Below are positions 45,059 through 57,600 of a DNA stretch of 64,000 nucleotides, piece after piece. This DNA is from Pseudohoeflea suaedae. GTDB taxonomy: Bacteria; Pseudomonadota; Alphaproteobacteria; Rhizobiales; Rhizobiaceae. Made by a program: the position numbers and the translations under genes. The stretch's first letter is position 1; each line of letters begins with the position of its first letter. Location of the stretch: NCBI RefSeq assembly GCF_004354915.1, contig NZ_SMSI01000001.1:62001-126000 (forward strand), written 5' to 3'. The notes under the pieces are model-generated. The model was not told the DNA's origin. It did not search any database and saw only the letters and a list, made by a program, of their open reading frames with translations.

Positions 45059-46282
45059 TTGAGCACGGACATTCATCATCCACTGGGGAAGAACCGGCCG
45101 CCGGCCGGCAAGCGCGGCCCCCGAGGCCATGGCAAGGCAATTGCAATCTCGCTTGCGGTCCTTCTGGTGTTCGGCGGCGGTGCATTCGTCGCCTGGCAAA
45201 GCCAGATACCCGCCCCAACTCAACAGCCGACAGACGTCGCGGTGGCGCAGATCGAAGCCGACGACACCCGCGAGACCGACGATATCGAGATCTTCGACGG
45301 AGACAAGGCATCGGGGTCTCCGCCCGGCAGCGGCATGCAAAGCCAGTCCGGGCATTCGGGCGCCAACATAACCACCAGCCTCGACGAGAATGGCGGCACG
45401 ATCACCAAATTCACGCCTGCGACACGCGACCAGCCCGGTGCGGTTCTGCTGTCCCCACCCGATCGGGTCGGCCAGGACCCGCGCCTTGCTCACCTGCCGG
45501 ACCCTGCCGTTACCGAGGAAACGCCCGACGGAGAATTGCCGGTCATCGGCGCCTCGGGTGAACGGGCCTTCGATATCTACGCAAAACCCTGGTCAGGCGC
45601 GCGCGGCACACGAATTGCGATCCTCGTGGGTGGTCTGGGACTGAGCCAGACCGGCACCCAATACGCGCTGCAGAAACTTCCCACGGAAGTCACCGTGGCG
45701 TTTGCGGCCAATGGCAACAGTCTGCAGCGCTGGATGCAGGAGGCCCGCCGCGACGGTCGCGAGATCATGCTGCAGGTGCCGTTCGAACCTTTCGACTATC
45801 CGCGCAACGATCCCGGCCGCGGCACGCTGACCGTCGAGGCCGGCGCGGAGAAGAACATTGCCGATCTTCATGCCGCCATGGGGGAGATCACCAACTATAC
45901 CGGCATTACCAATTTCATGGGTGGACGGTTTCTCGCCGATCCCGATGCCCTGGAGCCGGTGATGCGGGACATCGCCAAACGCGGCATCATGTTTCTCGAC
46001 GACGGCTCCTCCGCGCAGTCGCTGACCGATCAGTACTCGCGCGCCTTCGGCATTCCCTTCGCCGCCTCCGACATCATCCTCGACGGCACGCAGGAGCGAG
46101 GCTACATTCTGGGAAAGCTCGATGACCTGGAGCGCATTGCCCGCCGCAACGGCAAGGCAATCGGCGTTGCATCTGCTTTCGAGGTTTCGGTCGATGCCAT
46201 CGCGGCCTGGGCCAACGAGGCCAAGGCCCGCGGCATAGAGTTCGTGGGCGTCGCCGCCGTCGCCGACGATCCGGAACGATAG
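45059..46282 (+). CDS. Divergent polysaccharide deacetylase family protein
   Basis: A 407-residue protein with one N-terminal membrane helix (about 26-46), a low-complexity linker to about 170 and a C-terminal divergent polysaccharide deacetylase domain ([67 protein letters not shown]). Several catalytic His/Asp of true deacetylases are kept only in part. The start is a TTG at 45059, consistent with the conserved STDIHHPLG opening. It lies between ctpA and rppH as in other rhizobia. A role in the cell envelope is likely, but the substrate is unknown. Confidence 0.84.
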   Translation: MSTDIHHPLGKNRPPAGKRGPRGHGKAIAISLAVLLVFGGGAFVAWQSQIPAPTQQPTDVAVAQIEADDTRETDDIEIFDGDKASGSPPGSGMQSQSGHSGANITTSLDENGGTITKFTPATRDQPGAVLLSPPDRVGQDPRLAHLPDPAVTEETPDGELPVIGASGERAFDIYAKPWSGARGTRIAILVGGLGLSQTGTQYALQKLPTEVTVAFAANGNSLQRWMQEARRDGREIMLQVPFEPFDYPRNDPGRGTLTVEAGAEKNIADLHAAMGEITNYTGITNFMGGRFLADPDALEPVMRDIAKRGIMFLDDGSSAQSLTDQYSRAFGIPFAASDIILDGTQERGYILGKLDDLERIARRNGKAIGVASAFEVSVDAIAAWANEAKARGIEFVGVAAVADDPER

Positions 46283-46310
46283 ACCAAGGAACCGATACGG
46301 GAGGCTGCTG

Positions 46311-46847
46311 GTGGCCAAGAAGGACAAGATCGCGCGTGACCCCAGGGATCTGCCCTATCGCCCCTGTGTCGGCGTCATGGTGCTGAACAGGGATGGCCAG
46401 GTCTGGGTAGGGCAGCGCCGCGCCATCGACAACTCCGAATATGACGGCAACCCGCAGCTCTGGCAGATGCCCCAGGGCGGCATCGACGAAGGCGAGGACT
46501 GGGAAGAGGCGGCGCGGCGGGAACTCTACGAGGAGACCGGCATGAAATCGGTCACGCTCATCGAGCAGGCCCCGGACTGGATCACATACGATCTCCCGGA
46601 TCACCTGATCGGCATCGGGTTGAAGGGCAGGTTCCGCGGCCAGAAACAGCGCTGGTTCGCCTATCGCTTCGAGGGGGACGACAGCGAGATCGCCATAAAT
46701 CCGCCGCCGGACGGACATTCCGCCGAGTTCGATGCCTGGAAATGGACGGAGATGGCCGGGCTGCCGGACATGGTGGTCGCGTTCAAGAAGGGCGTCTACC
46801 GCGAGGTTCTAGAGGCCTTCGGACATCTGGCGGAAGGAAAGATCTGA
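46311..46847 (+). CDS. rppH: RNA pyrophosphohydrolase
   Basis: A 178-residue Nudix hydrolase. [20 protein letters not shown] is the opening strand, the Nudix box begins [20 protein letters not shown] (followed by TG), and [16 protein letters not shown] is an RppH-type block. It removes pyrophosphate from 5' triphosphate mRNA to start decay. The start is GTG at 46311 with GGGAGG upstream. The stop overlaps the next start by one base. Confidence 0.94.
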   Translation: MAKKDKIARDPRDLPYRPCVGVMVLNRDGQVWVGQRRAIDNSEYDGNPQLWQMPQGGIDEGEDWEEAARRELYEETGMKSVTLIEQAPDWITYDLPDHLIGIGLKGRFRGQKQRWFAYRFEGDDSEIAINPPPDGHSAEFDAWKWTEMAGLPDMVVAFKKGVYREVLEAFGHLAEGKI

Positions 46848-47362
46848 TGCCGCACGGGCGCGTAGCCATTTCGCAGATCACCTTCAGGGACAGTGCGCCC
46901 GAAGAGGATGCCGCGATCCGCGAACTTGAGGCCCGCGCCTTCGGACGTGAGGAAGAGGCCGATCTTGCGCTCGATCTCATGGCTGGCCCGGTCGAGACAC
47001 TCTCGCTGGTCGCCGTCCGCGAAGGCCGCCTTGTCGGGCATCTCCTGTTCAGCCGCATCGAGGGCCCGGAAAGGTGCCTGGCCCTCGCCCCGCTCGCCGT
47101 CGATCCGGATTTTCGCGAGATGTATGTCGGCACCGAGCTCGTGAGGCATGGCTTGAAGCGGGCGCGCGAAGCCGGCTGGAAATCGGTATTCGTGCTGGGC
47201 GAGCCCAATTATTACGGCCGCTTCGGTTTCCGCTCCGAGCTCGCCGATCCCGCCGTGGTCGAGTGGCAGGGCCCCTTCCTGCTGGCGATGGAACTCGAGC
47301 CCGATGCGCTTGCCGGCTGGTCGGGGCCGCTCGTCTATCCCGAGCCCTTCTCGAAAGTCTAG
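46847..47362 (+). CDS. GNAT family N-acetyltransferase (YhbS-like)
   Basis: A 171-residue protein with the GNAT core LVGHLLFSRIE, LALAPLAVDPDFREMYVGTELVRHGL (acetyl-CoA-binding region, here with MYVGTEL where most have GIGxxL) and VFVLGEPNYYGRFGFR typical of the YhbS/COG3153 group. The ATG overlaps the rppH stop (TGATG), so the two are coupled. The acceptor is unknown. It is convergent with the ATP synthase operon. Confidence 0.85.
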   Translation: MPHGRVAISQITFRDSAPEEDAAIRELEARAFGREEEADLALDLMAGPVETLSLVAVREGRLVGHLLFSRIEGPERCLALAPLAVDPDFREMYVGTELVRHGLKRAREAGWKSVFVLGEPNYYGRFGFRSELADPAVVEWQGPFLLAMELEPDALAGWSGPLVYPEPFSKV

Positions 47363-47371
47363 GCCGCAAAC

Positions 47372-47394
47372 GAAAAACGGGCCCGAAGGCCCGT
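47372..47394 (-). terminator. Terminator of the F1 ATP synthase operon
   Basis: ACGGGCC and GGCCCGT form a perfect 7-base stem with a CGAA loop. On the minus strand it is followed by a T-run (plus-strand A-run 47373-47377), so it closes the atpHAGDC transcript 31 bases after atpC. Confidence 0.8.
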
Positions 47395-47424
47395 CGATCG
47401 ATCTCGTTGTCTCTGCCTGCGTGA

Positions 47425-47832
47425 TCAGGCCGGAAGGATTGCGCCTTCCAGCGTGGTCAGCTGGTCGAGGAATTCGCGTGCGCGCTGTGCCTGCTGATCA
47501 TGCTTGGCATCCTCGACGGCCTTTTCGGCTGCCGCGATCTGTTCCTTGATGATCTCGGAGTTCATGTCGTCGACATGGATGGCCTTCTCGGCCAGCACCG
47601 TGCAGCCTTCCGGCAGGATGTCGGCGAAGCCGCCGAAAACGACGTAGCGCTCTTCCTTGCCTTCGTCACCGGTGAAGGAGACGATGCCCGGACGGATCGT
47701 GGTCATGGTCGGCGCATGGTCGGCCATAACCGTCATGTCACCTTCCGAACCCGGAACGACGACCGAGGTGACTTCCGTCGAAACGAGAAGCTCTTCGGGC
47801 GAGACAAGTTCGAATTTGAAGCTGTTGGCCAT
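47425..47832 (-). CDS. atpC: ATP synthase F1 subunit epsilon
   Basis: A 135-residue protein with FELVSPEELLVSTEVTSVVV, GSEGDMTVMADHAPTMT and a C-terminal helical part rich in Ala, Glu and Gln. It is part of the central stalk of F1 and regulates ATP hydrolysis. Last gene of the operon, 101 bases after atpD, with a repeat-rich spacer between. Confidence 0.95.
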   Translation of the reverse strand: MANSFKFELVSPEELLVSTEVTSVVVPGSEGDMTVMADHAPTMTTIRPGIVSFTGDEGKEERYVVFGGFADILPEGCTVLAEKAIHVDDMNSEIIKEQIAAAEKAVEDAKHDQQAQRAREFLDQLTTLEGAILPA

Positions 47833-47837
47833 GTGAT

Positions 47838-47930
47838 TTTAGCGAATAGCGACATAGCGCATGGCGAGTGGATTTCTCCCGCCGGCCAATCGTATATCCC
47901 TATTCGCTACTCCCTATTCGCTTCCCGCTG
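47838..47930. repeat. Degenerate heptamer repeats between atpD and atpC
   Basis: The 101-base spacer is built mostly of 7-8-base units related to GCGAATA or GGGAGTA. On the plus strand GCGAATA, GCGACATA, GCGCATG and GCGAGTG run from about 47842 to 47870. The complementary units CCCTATT, CGCTACT, CCCTATT and CGCTTCC run from about 47898 to 47925. AGCGAATAG (47841-47849) can pair with CTATTCGCT at 47900-47908 or 47914-47922. No coding frame fits. Confidence 0.65.
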
Positions 47931-47933
47931 AAA

Positions 47934-49490
<1,557 letters not shown>

Positions 49491-50375
49491 TTAGAGCGCT
49501 TCCGCACCCGAAATGATTTCGATAAGTTCCTTGGTGATCTGGGCCTGTCGCTGGCGGTTGTAGCTCATTGACAGCTTGTCGATCATCTCGCCCGCATTGC
49601 GGGTCGCATTGTCCATTGCCGACATCTTGGCACCCATCTCGCCGGCGACGTTTTCAAGCAACGCGCGGAAGATCTGAACCTTGATGGAACGCGGCGCCAG
49701 ATCGGCGAGGATCGCCGAGGCGTCGGGTTCGTAATCGTAGACCGCCGCCGAACCTTCGCCTTCGCCCTCTACCTGTTCCGCCGGAGCGGCCGGGATGAGT
49801 TGCTGGGCAGTCGGGACCTGGCTGATGACGGACTTGAATTCCGAATAGAACAGCGTGCAGACGTCGAACTCACCGGCTTCGAACATGTCGAAGACCTTCT
49901 CAGCGACCTGTTCCGCCTGGGCGAAACCGATCTTGCGCACATCGCGGAAATCGATGCGTTCGACGATGGCGCTGCTGTAGTCGCGGCGAAGAAGGTCATA
50001 GGACTTCTTGCCGACGGTGATGATCTTGACCGTCTTGCCCTCGGCGCGAAGGCGGCGGGCATGTTCGCGGGCCAGACGGACGATCTGTCCGTTGAAGCCC
50101 CCGCACAAACCGCGGTCCGCGGCAGCGACGACGAGCAGATGCACGTCGTCCTTGCCGGTGCCGGTCATGATGCGCGGTGCGTCGTCCCCGCCGCCGACGG
50201 CCTGGGCGATGTTCGACATCACCGCTGCCATCCGCTGCGAATACGGCCGCGCGGCCTCGGCCGCCTCCTGCGCACGCCGAAGCTTCGCCGCGGCCACCAT
50301 CTGCATGGCCTTGGTGATCTTCTGCGTCGCCTTGACGGAGGCGATCCGGTTTTTCAGATCCTTGAGTGAAGGCAT
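49491..50375 (-). CDS. atpG: ATP synthase F1 subunit gamma
   Basis: A 294-residue rotor subunit with the invariant N-terminal helix [29 protein letters not shown] and the C-terminal helix [20 protein letters not shown], ending in [15 protein letters not shown]. It turns inside the alpha/beta ring. It lies between atpA (28 bases) and atpD (24 bases). Confidence 0.97.
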   Translation of the reverse strand: MPSLKDLKNRIASVKATQKITKAMQMVAAAKLRRAQEAAEAARPYSQRMAAVMSNIAQAVGGGDDAPRIMTGTGKDDVHLLVVAAADRGLCGGFNGQIVRLAREHARRLRAEGKTVKIITVGKKSYDLLRRDYSSAIVERIDFRDVRKIGFAQAEQVAEKVFDMFEAGEFDVCTLFYSEFKSVISQVPTAQQLIPAAPAEQVEGEGEGSAAVYDYEPDASAILADLAPRSIKVQIFRALLENVAGEMGAKMSAMDNATRNAGEMIDKLSMSYNRQRQAQITKELIEIISGAEAL

Positions 50376-50403
50376 CCGTACGTCGTCCTAACGGTCGTTT
50401 CGA

Positions 50404-52493
<2,090 letters not shown>

Positions 52494-52753
52494 GGGCGTG
52501 TTTGTCCCTCATCTGAACTCAAGACCTTGCAACTGGATTCGGCATCCGTTTGCAAACTCTTGAAATTATTAATCGTTTTTTTGAGTAGTCACGACCGGCA
52601 GGCCGCCAATTCCCAAATTTCGCGGTTCGTCTAGCATAGTGCGGAAGGACTCGCAACACGCGCAAGGCAGCTTATCCGCCCTGCTTTAGGCTGAATTGCC
52701 GATTGCCGGAGCCGCTCGCGCCCGAGGGTTGCGCCTGACGGTCGTTCGCGCGC

Positions 52754-53143
52754 CTATACCAGCCCGAAGACGAAGGCGAGCGGCATGATGGCGAGCACGG
52801 CTTCGCACGTTATCGAAATCCAGTTGAATGTCGTGTTGCCGCGGTCGAGAAATATCGAGACCAGCCGGCCGAAGGCGGTGAAGGCCCACCCGGCGCCGAG
52901 CGCCATGTAGAGAAGAGGCTGGGCAAACAGCATCGCGCAGATACCGACCCCGAGATAGAAGCCCGCCATCGTCGCCCTGCCCTCGGACACGGCTTCGGGA
53001 TGTTCGGGTTCGGTGGTGATCCGCATGATGCGGTAGGACAATCGCGGCGCGAACAGGAGAAGCAGACCGAAGAAGATGGTGATGGCGGCCGACGTCCAGG
53101 CAAGCCATTCACCCGCGCTCGACGGCCAGTAGAATTCGATCAT
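52754..53143 (-). CDS. Small integral membrane protein of unknown function (DUF4345-like)
   Basis: A 129-residue protein with four predicted membrane helices (about 12-32, 60-80, 82-100 and 108-127). A polar loop TTEPEHPEAVSEGRATMAGF follows the first helix. The hydrophobicity pattern and the short GRxTMAGFYLGVG stretch resemble DUF4345-type proteins, but I am not certain of the family. GGAGGAAAG lies before the ATG. It is the first gene downstream of the XRE regulator on the same strand (66 bases), between that gene and atpH. Confidence 0.72.
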   Translation of the reverse strand: MIEFYWPSSAGEWLAWTSAAITIFFGLLLLFAPRLSYRIMRITTEPEHPEAVSEGRATMAGFYLGVGICAMLFAQPLLYMALGAGWAFTAFGRLVSIFLDRGNTTFNWISITCEAVLAIMPLAFVFGLV

Positions 53144-53209
53144 GTCTTTCCTCCTTCGGCGCAGCGCCCTGCCGCGTCCGCACGTAAACTGGGTTTCGTC
53201 ATCCGGCGG

Positions 53210-54082
53210 TCAAGCCTGCGCGCCCGGGCGACTGCCCCGATCCTCGTCCATGAAACCGCGAATGATGGCACCCGCATTGCGCGCCTCGACTTCCGATTCC
53301 CTGACAAGAATGTCGAAATGCTCGGTCAGCGCCTGAACCTGCCGGCTTTCGCGATAGACCAGATAGAACTGCCCCACATAGACAACCGCCAGCAGCCGCC
53401 CGAAAACCGTGATCGGCGCCGAAAAGACTTTCCTCGCGTCATAGAGATAAAGCCGGAGCGACGGATAGAGCTTCTCGCAACGCTCCGCCATGAAATCGAT
53501 CTGCGCTGCGCGCACATCCTCGCCGAGCCCCGCCCAATATCCCTCGCCACGGGCAAGCGATCGGATCATGTCGATCGGCACGCAGATCTCGTAGTCGGAT
53601 CCCGGAGCCCTCAGCCATTCCACGGTCTCGCGCATGGCCCGGCGCGCCTGCTCCGGCGTCTTGTCGAGAAAGGCTGCATATTCCCATTCGAGGAGAGCCT
53701 CGGTCTTCAGAAGGTCGGGAATGGTCGCCGGCACGTAGCGGATCTTGTGACCCGCCGCCTCCTGATGCCAGGCGATGATCTGCTCGTCCGCCGGTGTCCG
53801 TCGCGCACTCGCGATGCGGAAACTCGCCGAAAGCACTTCCGCCGCGGGCTCCGGGCGCTCGGAGAGCCCCAGCAGCCAGTCGGCGCTGACCCCGAGCGCC
53901 GCCGCGCACTCGGCCGCCAGATGTGCATTCGGCAGCCGGACATCGTCGCCCGATAGCAGCTGCGCGATCGTCGAGCGGTCGACGCCGGCTTCCCGCGCGA
54001 GCGCGCTTCGGCTCTTGCCGCTTGCCGCCAGGCGCTGGTTGAGCCGGGTACGAAACAGGTCTGCGCGATCTTCTTTCCTCAT
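53210..54082 (-). CDS. XRE-type helix-turn-helix regulator with C-terminal sensor-like domain
   Basis: A 290-residue protein. The HTH is at about 8-65 (RSALAREAGVDRSTIAQLLS, then LAAECAAALGVSADWLLGLSERPE). The remaining 220 residues (AGHKIRYVPATIPDLLKTEA, LEWEYAAFLDKTPEQARRAM, LYDARKVFSAPITVFG, HFDILVRESEVEARN) form a domain I recognise from rhizobial regulators but cannot name a ligand for. ATG at 54082 is taken as start. ATG 54100 would add six residues. A 20-base palindrome covers both, suggesting autoregulation. Confidence 0.8.
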   Translation of the reverse strand: MRKEDRADLFRTRLNQRLAASGKSRSALAREAGVDRSTIAQLLSGDDVRLPNAHLAAECAAALGVSADWLLGLSERPEPAAEVLSASFRIASARRTPADEQIIAWHQEAAGHKIRYVPATIPDLLKTEALLEWEYAAFLDKTPEQARRAMRETVEWLRAPGSDYEICVPIDMIRSLARGEGYWAGLGEDVRAAQIDFMAERCEKLYPSLRLYLYDARKVFSAPITVFGRLLAVVYVGQFYLVYRESRQVQALTEHFDILVRESEVEARNAGAIIRGFMDEDRGSRPGAQA

Positions 54083-54100
54083 GAGGACAAAAATCCTCAT
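54081..54100. promoter_or_regulatory. Palindrome over the XRE regulator start
   Basis: ATGAGGA and TCCTCAT are perfect 7-base arms around CAAAAA, covering the regulator start codon and facing the divergent DUF2061 gene. A likely self-binding operator. A similar AGAGGA half-site lies at 54121-54126. Confidence 0.5.
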
Positions 54101-54226
54101 CTGCCGAGTTTTGTCAATGAAGAGGACTTTTCGATGCAAAGATACAGAATTCCGGCGATCCAAAAACAGGCGTATCTCTCGGTCATTCCGCCACTGCGCG
54201 ACCGCGCAATTTTTCAGGACCGATAA

Positions 54227-54466
54227 ATGGAATCGAAAACGAGAACCTGTGTCAAAGCCGTTTCCTGGCAGGCATTGGGCCTTTTCACCACCAGCCTATT
54301 TGCCTGGCTCTATACGGGCTCGATCGGCAACGCGCTGTCGCTGGCGCTCACCACCGCGGCCAGCGGCATGATCTTCTTCATCATCCACGAACGCATCTGG
54401 GATCTTGTCGGGTGGGGACGCGGCGAGCGCGGATCGGCGCAGGTCGAAGGGGGCATCGAAGCCTAG
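54227..54466 (+). CDS. DUF2061 small membrane protein
   Basis: A 79-residue protein with the DUF2061 pattern: ESKTRTCVKAVSWQALGLFT, a first helix to WLYTG, then a second helix SLALTTAASGMIFFIIHERIWD and a polar tail. DUF2061 domains are found next to sulfate-activation and other genes, with function unknown. It is divergent from the XRE regulator and convergent with priA. Confidence 0.82.
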   Translation: MESKTRTCVKAVSWQALGLFTTSLFAWLYTGSIGNALSLALTTAASGMIFFIIHERIWDLVGWGRGERGSAQVEGGIEA

Positions 54467-54566
54467 GCCGCTTCGCCTTCGGGCGCGGACGGCCAGCCTC
54501 AACAGGCGACAGAGTTCAGCTGCGCATCCCGGGTTTTGCCGATTTCGTCAAAAGCCCGGGACTGCT

Positions 54567-56771
54567 CTAGAGGAAACTCTGGGGATCGATATCCACCTGC
54601 ACCTGCACCGATCCGCGCATTTTCGGCCCGGCCGCCAGCATGGCGCGGAGATAGGACTGAAGATCGGCGGACTTGTCGCCGTGCACCAGCAGACGGAAAC
54701 GGTAGCGTCCGCGAATGAGCGCCAGCGGCGCTTCCGCCGGACCGAGGATCGAGATCGCGGTTCCCGTCGGCGCGGCATTTCTCAATCCGCGCGCATGCTG
54801 TTCGGCCTCCGGCCGCGTCGCCGCCGACACGATGACCGCGGCAAGGCGCCCGAAGGGCGGCAGGATCGCCCGCCGCCGCTCATCGGCCTCACGTTCGTAG
54901 AACGCCTCCGGATCGCCCGAAACGATGGCCTGCATCACCGGATGTGCCGGCTGGTAGGTCTGGATCAGGCCATGACTTTTCAGGCCGGTGCGGCCCGCGC
55001 GGCCCGTCACCTGGCTCAGAAGCTGGTAGGTCCGTTCCGCTGCACGGGGATCGCCATTGGCAAGCCCCAGATCGGCATCGACCACACCCACCAGCGTCAT
55101 CTTCGGGAAGTTATGTCCCTTGGCCACGAGCTGGGTGCCGATGATGATGTCGGCCTCGCCCTTGGCAATGGCCTCGAGCTCGATCCTCAGCCGCTTCGTC
55201 CCGCCCGCCATGTCCGATGACAGGACGATGGTCCGCGCCTCGGGGAAATGACTGTCGACTTCCTCGGCGATCCGTTCGATCCCCGGGCCGCAGGCGACCA
55301 GGTGATCGAGCGTTCCGCATTCGGGACAGGCCTGCGGCACCGGCTCGCCGTGGCCGCAATGATGGCACTGGAGCTGGTTGCGGAAGCGGTGCTCGACGAG
55401 CCAACTCGAACAGTCGGGGCACTGGAACCGGTGCCCGCAGACCCGGCATAGCGTCAGCGGCGCATAACCGCGGCGATTGAGAAACAGCAGCGACTGCTCC
55501 TCGCGCCCGAGCGTCTTGCCGATGGCGTCAAGCAGGACAGGGGAGAGGAACCCGCCGCGTTTTGGCGGATGGGTGCGCATGTCGACAAGCCTGAGATCCG
55601 GCAATGCGGCCTCGGCGAAACGGGCGTGGAGCTTCAGGTGCTCATAGCGTCCCGACTGGGCATTCACCCGGCTCTCGATGGACGGCGTGGCAGACGCCAG
55701 CACGATCGGGACCTGGGCGATATGGGCGCGCACCACCGCCATGTCGCGCGCATTGTAGAAGGTCCGGTCTTCCTGCTTGTAGGCGGGGTCGTGCTCCTCG
55801 TCGACGATGATGAGGCCGAGATCCTTGAACGGCAGGAACAGCGCCGAACGCGCGCCCGCCACCACCTTGACCTCGCCGGTGATGACCTGCCGCCAGACCT
55901 TCTCGCGCATCCGCGGCGCCATCTCGGAATGCCATTCCGCCGGCTTGGAGCCGAACCGGCCGTGGAAGCGGTCGAGAAACGCAGAAGTGAGCGCGATTTC
56001 GGGAAGCAGGATCAGCACCTGCCGGCCCTGGCGCACGGCTTCCGCCACCGCCTCGAAATAGACTTCGGTCTTGCCCGAACCGGTCACGCCATCGAGCAGC
56101 GTCGGCTTGAAGCCGCCGGCCTCGACGTCCTCGCGGAGGAGAGCGCCCGCCGCGGCCTGATCGCGCGAGAGCTCGGCCCGGGCATAGTCGGGGTCCGGAG
56201 GAGCCACCACCGGAGGCGGCGGCATCTGCACCGGCTCGAAAACTCCTTGCGTCACCAGCCCGTCGACCACGCTCGCCGAAACGCCGGCGGCGTGCGCCAG
56301 ACCGGATTTCGTCCAGGCAAAACCGTCGGAAGCCTGCTCGATCACCCGTTCGCGCGCCGTGGTCAGGCGCTCGGGCCGCATGTCCGTCAGCCGCAACGCC
56401 TGGACCGGCGGCTCGGGCTCGAAGGCGGCCGGCGCACGCAGCGCCATGCGGGCAACGTAACCCGGCGGCGACAGGGTGTAGCGCGACACCCAGTCGATAA
56501 AGCTGCGCATCGATTTGTCGAGTGGCGGACAGTCGAACACCAGTTCGATGGGCCGGAGCTTCTTCGGGTCGACGATGTCGGCCTCGCCGTCCCAGACGAC
56601 ACCCGCAACCTTTCGGGGACCGAGGGGGATCTGGACAATCTGGCCGGGCGCGACATGTTGACCTTGCGGCACGGCGTAACTGAAGGCGCGGTCGAGCGGC
56701 GTCGGCACCAGGACAGGCACGGAAACCTCTCCACCCGGCAGATCGAGCAATTGTTGCGAATCTTTTCCCAT
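54567..56771 (-). CDS. priA: Primosomal protein N' (replication restart helicase PriA)
   Basis: A 734-residue superfamily 2 helicase. It has an N-terminal DNA-binding part (VPVLVPTPLDRAFSYAVPQG), Walker A GVTGSGKTEVYFEA, the DEEH box IIVDEEHDPAYKQED, a zinc-binding region with CRVCGHRFQCPDC and CHHCG..CPECG (about 445-485), and the helicase motif GTQLVAKGHNFPKMTLVG. It restarts stalled forks. In many rhizobia priA lies directly beside atpH. Here three genes lie between. Confidence 0.95.
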   Translation of the reverse strand: MGKDSQQLLDLPGGEVSVPVLVPTPLDRAFSYAVPQGQHVAPGQIVQIPLGPRKVAGVVWDGEADIVDPKKLRPIELVFDCPPLDKSMRSFIDWVSRYTLSPPGYVARMALRAPAAFEPEPPVQALRLTDMRPERLTTARERVIEQASDGFAWTKSGLAHAAGVSASVVDGLVTQGVFEPVQMPPPPVVAPPDPDYARAELSRDQAAAGALLREDVEAGGFKPTLLDGVTGSGKTEVYFEAVAEAVRQGRQVLILLPEIALTSAFLDRFHGRFGSKPAEWHSEMAPRMREKVWRQVITGEVKVVAGARSALFLPFKDLGLIIVDEEHDPAYKQEDRTFYNARDMAVVRAHIAQVPIVLASATPSIESRVNAQSGRYEHLKLHARFAEAALPDLRLVDMRTHPPKRGGFLSPVLLDAIGKTLGREEQSLLFLNRRGYAPLTLCRVCGHRFQCPDCSSWLVEHRFRNQLQCHHCGHGEPVPQACPECGTLDHLVACGPGIERIAEEVDSHFPEARTIVLSSDMAGGTKRLRIELEAIAKGEADIIIGTQLVAKGHNFPKMTLVGVVDADLGLANGDPRAAERTYQLLSQVTGRAGRTGLKSHGLIQTYQPAHPVMQAIVSGDPEAFYEREADERRRAILPPFGRLAAVIVSAATRPEAEQHARGLRNAAPTGTAISILGPAEAPLALIRGRYRFRLLVHGDKSADLQSYLRAMLAAGPKMRGSVQVQVDIDPQSFL

Positions 56772-56865
56772 ATACCGTGACCTTGCCCGCGCTTTGGTCT
56801 AAAGGAAAGCCGCAAAGAGATACCGACCCGGGCTTGGCCCGGCATCCGCACCCAGGGAGTCAAAC

Positions 56866-57519
56866 ATGAAATTCTTTGTCGACACAGCCGACGTGAAAGA
56901 CATTCGCGAACTCTCGGAACTGGGGCTGATCGACGGCGTGACCACCAACCCCTCGCTCATCCTCAAATCCGGCCGCGACATCACCGAAGTCACCAAGGAA
57001 ATCTGCGACATCGTCGATGGACCGGTTTCCGCCGAAGTGGCTGCGACGGAATATGACGAGATGATCCGTGAGGGCAAGGTGCTTGCCAAGATCGCAGACA
57101 ATATCTGCATCAAGCTGCCGCTGACGCTGGACGGCCTGCGCGCCTGCCGCACGCTTTCCGGCGAAGGCCATGCGGTCAACGTCACGCTCTGCTTCTCGGC
57201 CAACCAGGCCCTTCTCGCCGCCAAGGCCGGCGCGACCTTCATTTCGCCCTTCATCGGTCGTCTCGACGACATGGCGATCGACGGCATGGACCTGATCCGC
57301 GAAATCCGCGTGATCTACGACAATTACGGTTTCGAGACCGAAATTCTCGCGGCCTCGATCCGCACCGTCAACCACGTCAAGGAAGCCGCCCTCATCGGCG
57401 CCGACGTCGCGACCGTGCCGCCGGCGACCATCCGTTCGCTGGTCAAGCATCCGCTGACCGACAAGGGCCTCGAAGCCTTCCTCGCCGACTGGAAGAAGAC
57501 CGGCCAGAAGATCGGCTGA
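56866..57519 (+). CDS. fsa: Transaldolase-like fructose-6-phosphate aldolase
   Basis: A 217-residue small transaldolase (TalC/FSA class). [44 protein letters not shown], the Schiff-base Lys in ICIKLPLT, and [16 protein letters not shown] are present. It links triose and hexose phosphates in the pentose phosphate route, as transaldolase or fructose-6-phosphate aldolase. GGGAG precedes the ATG, and a terminator follows. It is divergent from priA. Confidence 0.92.
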   Translation: MKFFVDTADVKDIRELSELGLIDGVTTNPSLILKSGRDITEVTKEICDIVDGPVSAEVAATEYDEMIREGKVLAKIADNICIKLPLTLDGLRACRTLSGEGHAVNVTLCFSANQALLAAKAGATFISPFIGRLDDMAIDGMDLIREIRVIYDNYGFETEILAASIRTVNHVKEAALIGADVATVPPATIRSLVKHPLTDKGLEAFLADWKKTGQKIG

Positions 57520-57544
57520 CACCTCCGGCAGTCAGACAAGCAAT

Positions 57545-57580
57545 ACGCCCGCCCTCGAAAGAAGGCGGGCGTTTTTGTTT
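57545..57580 (+). terminator. Rho-independent terminator after fsa
   Basis: ACGCCCGCC and GGCGGGCGT form a perfect 9-base stem with a 10-base loop, followed by TTTTGTTTG. It lies between the convergent fsa and acyltransferase genes. Confidence 0.88.
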
Positions 57581-57600
57581 GTCCGGAACTCAGGTGACGG

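Noticed and set aside
47838-47930. CRISPR-like array
   Set aside because: Units are 7-8 bases without distinct spacers and no cas gene is in the window, so this is a degenerate short repeat, not CRISPR.
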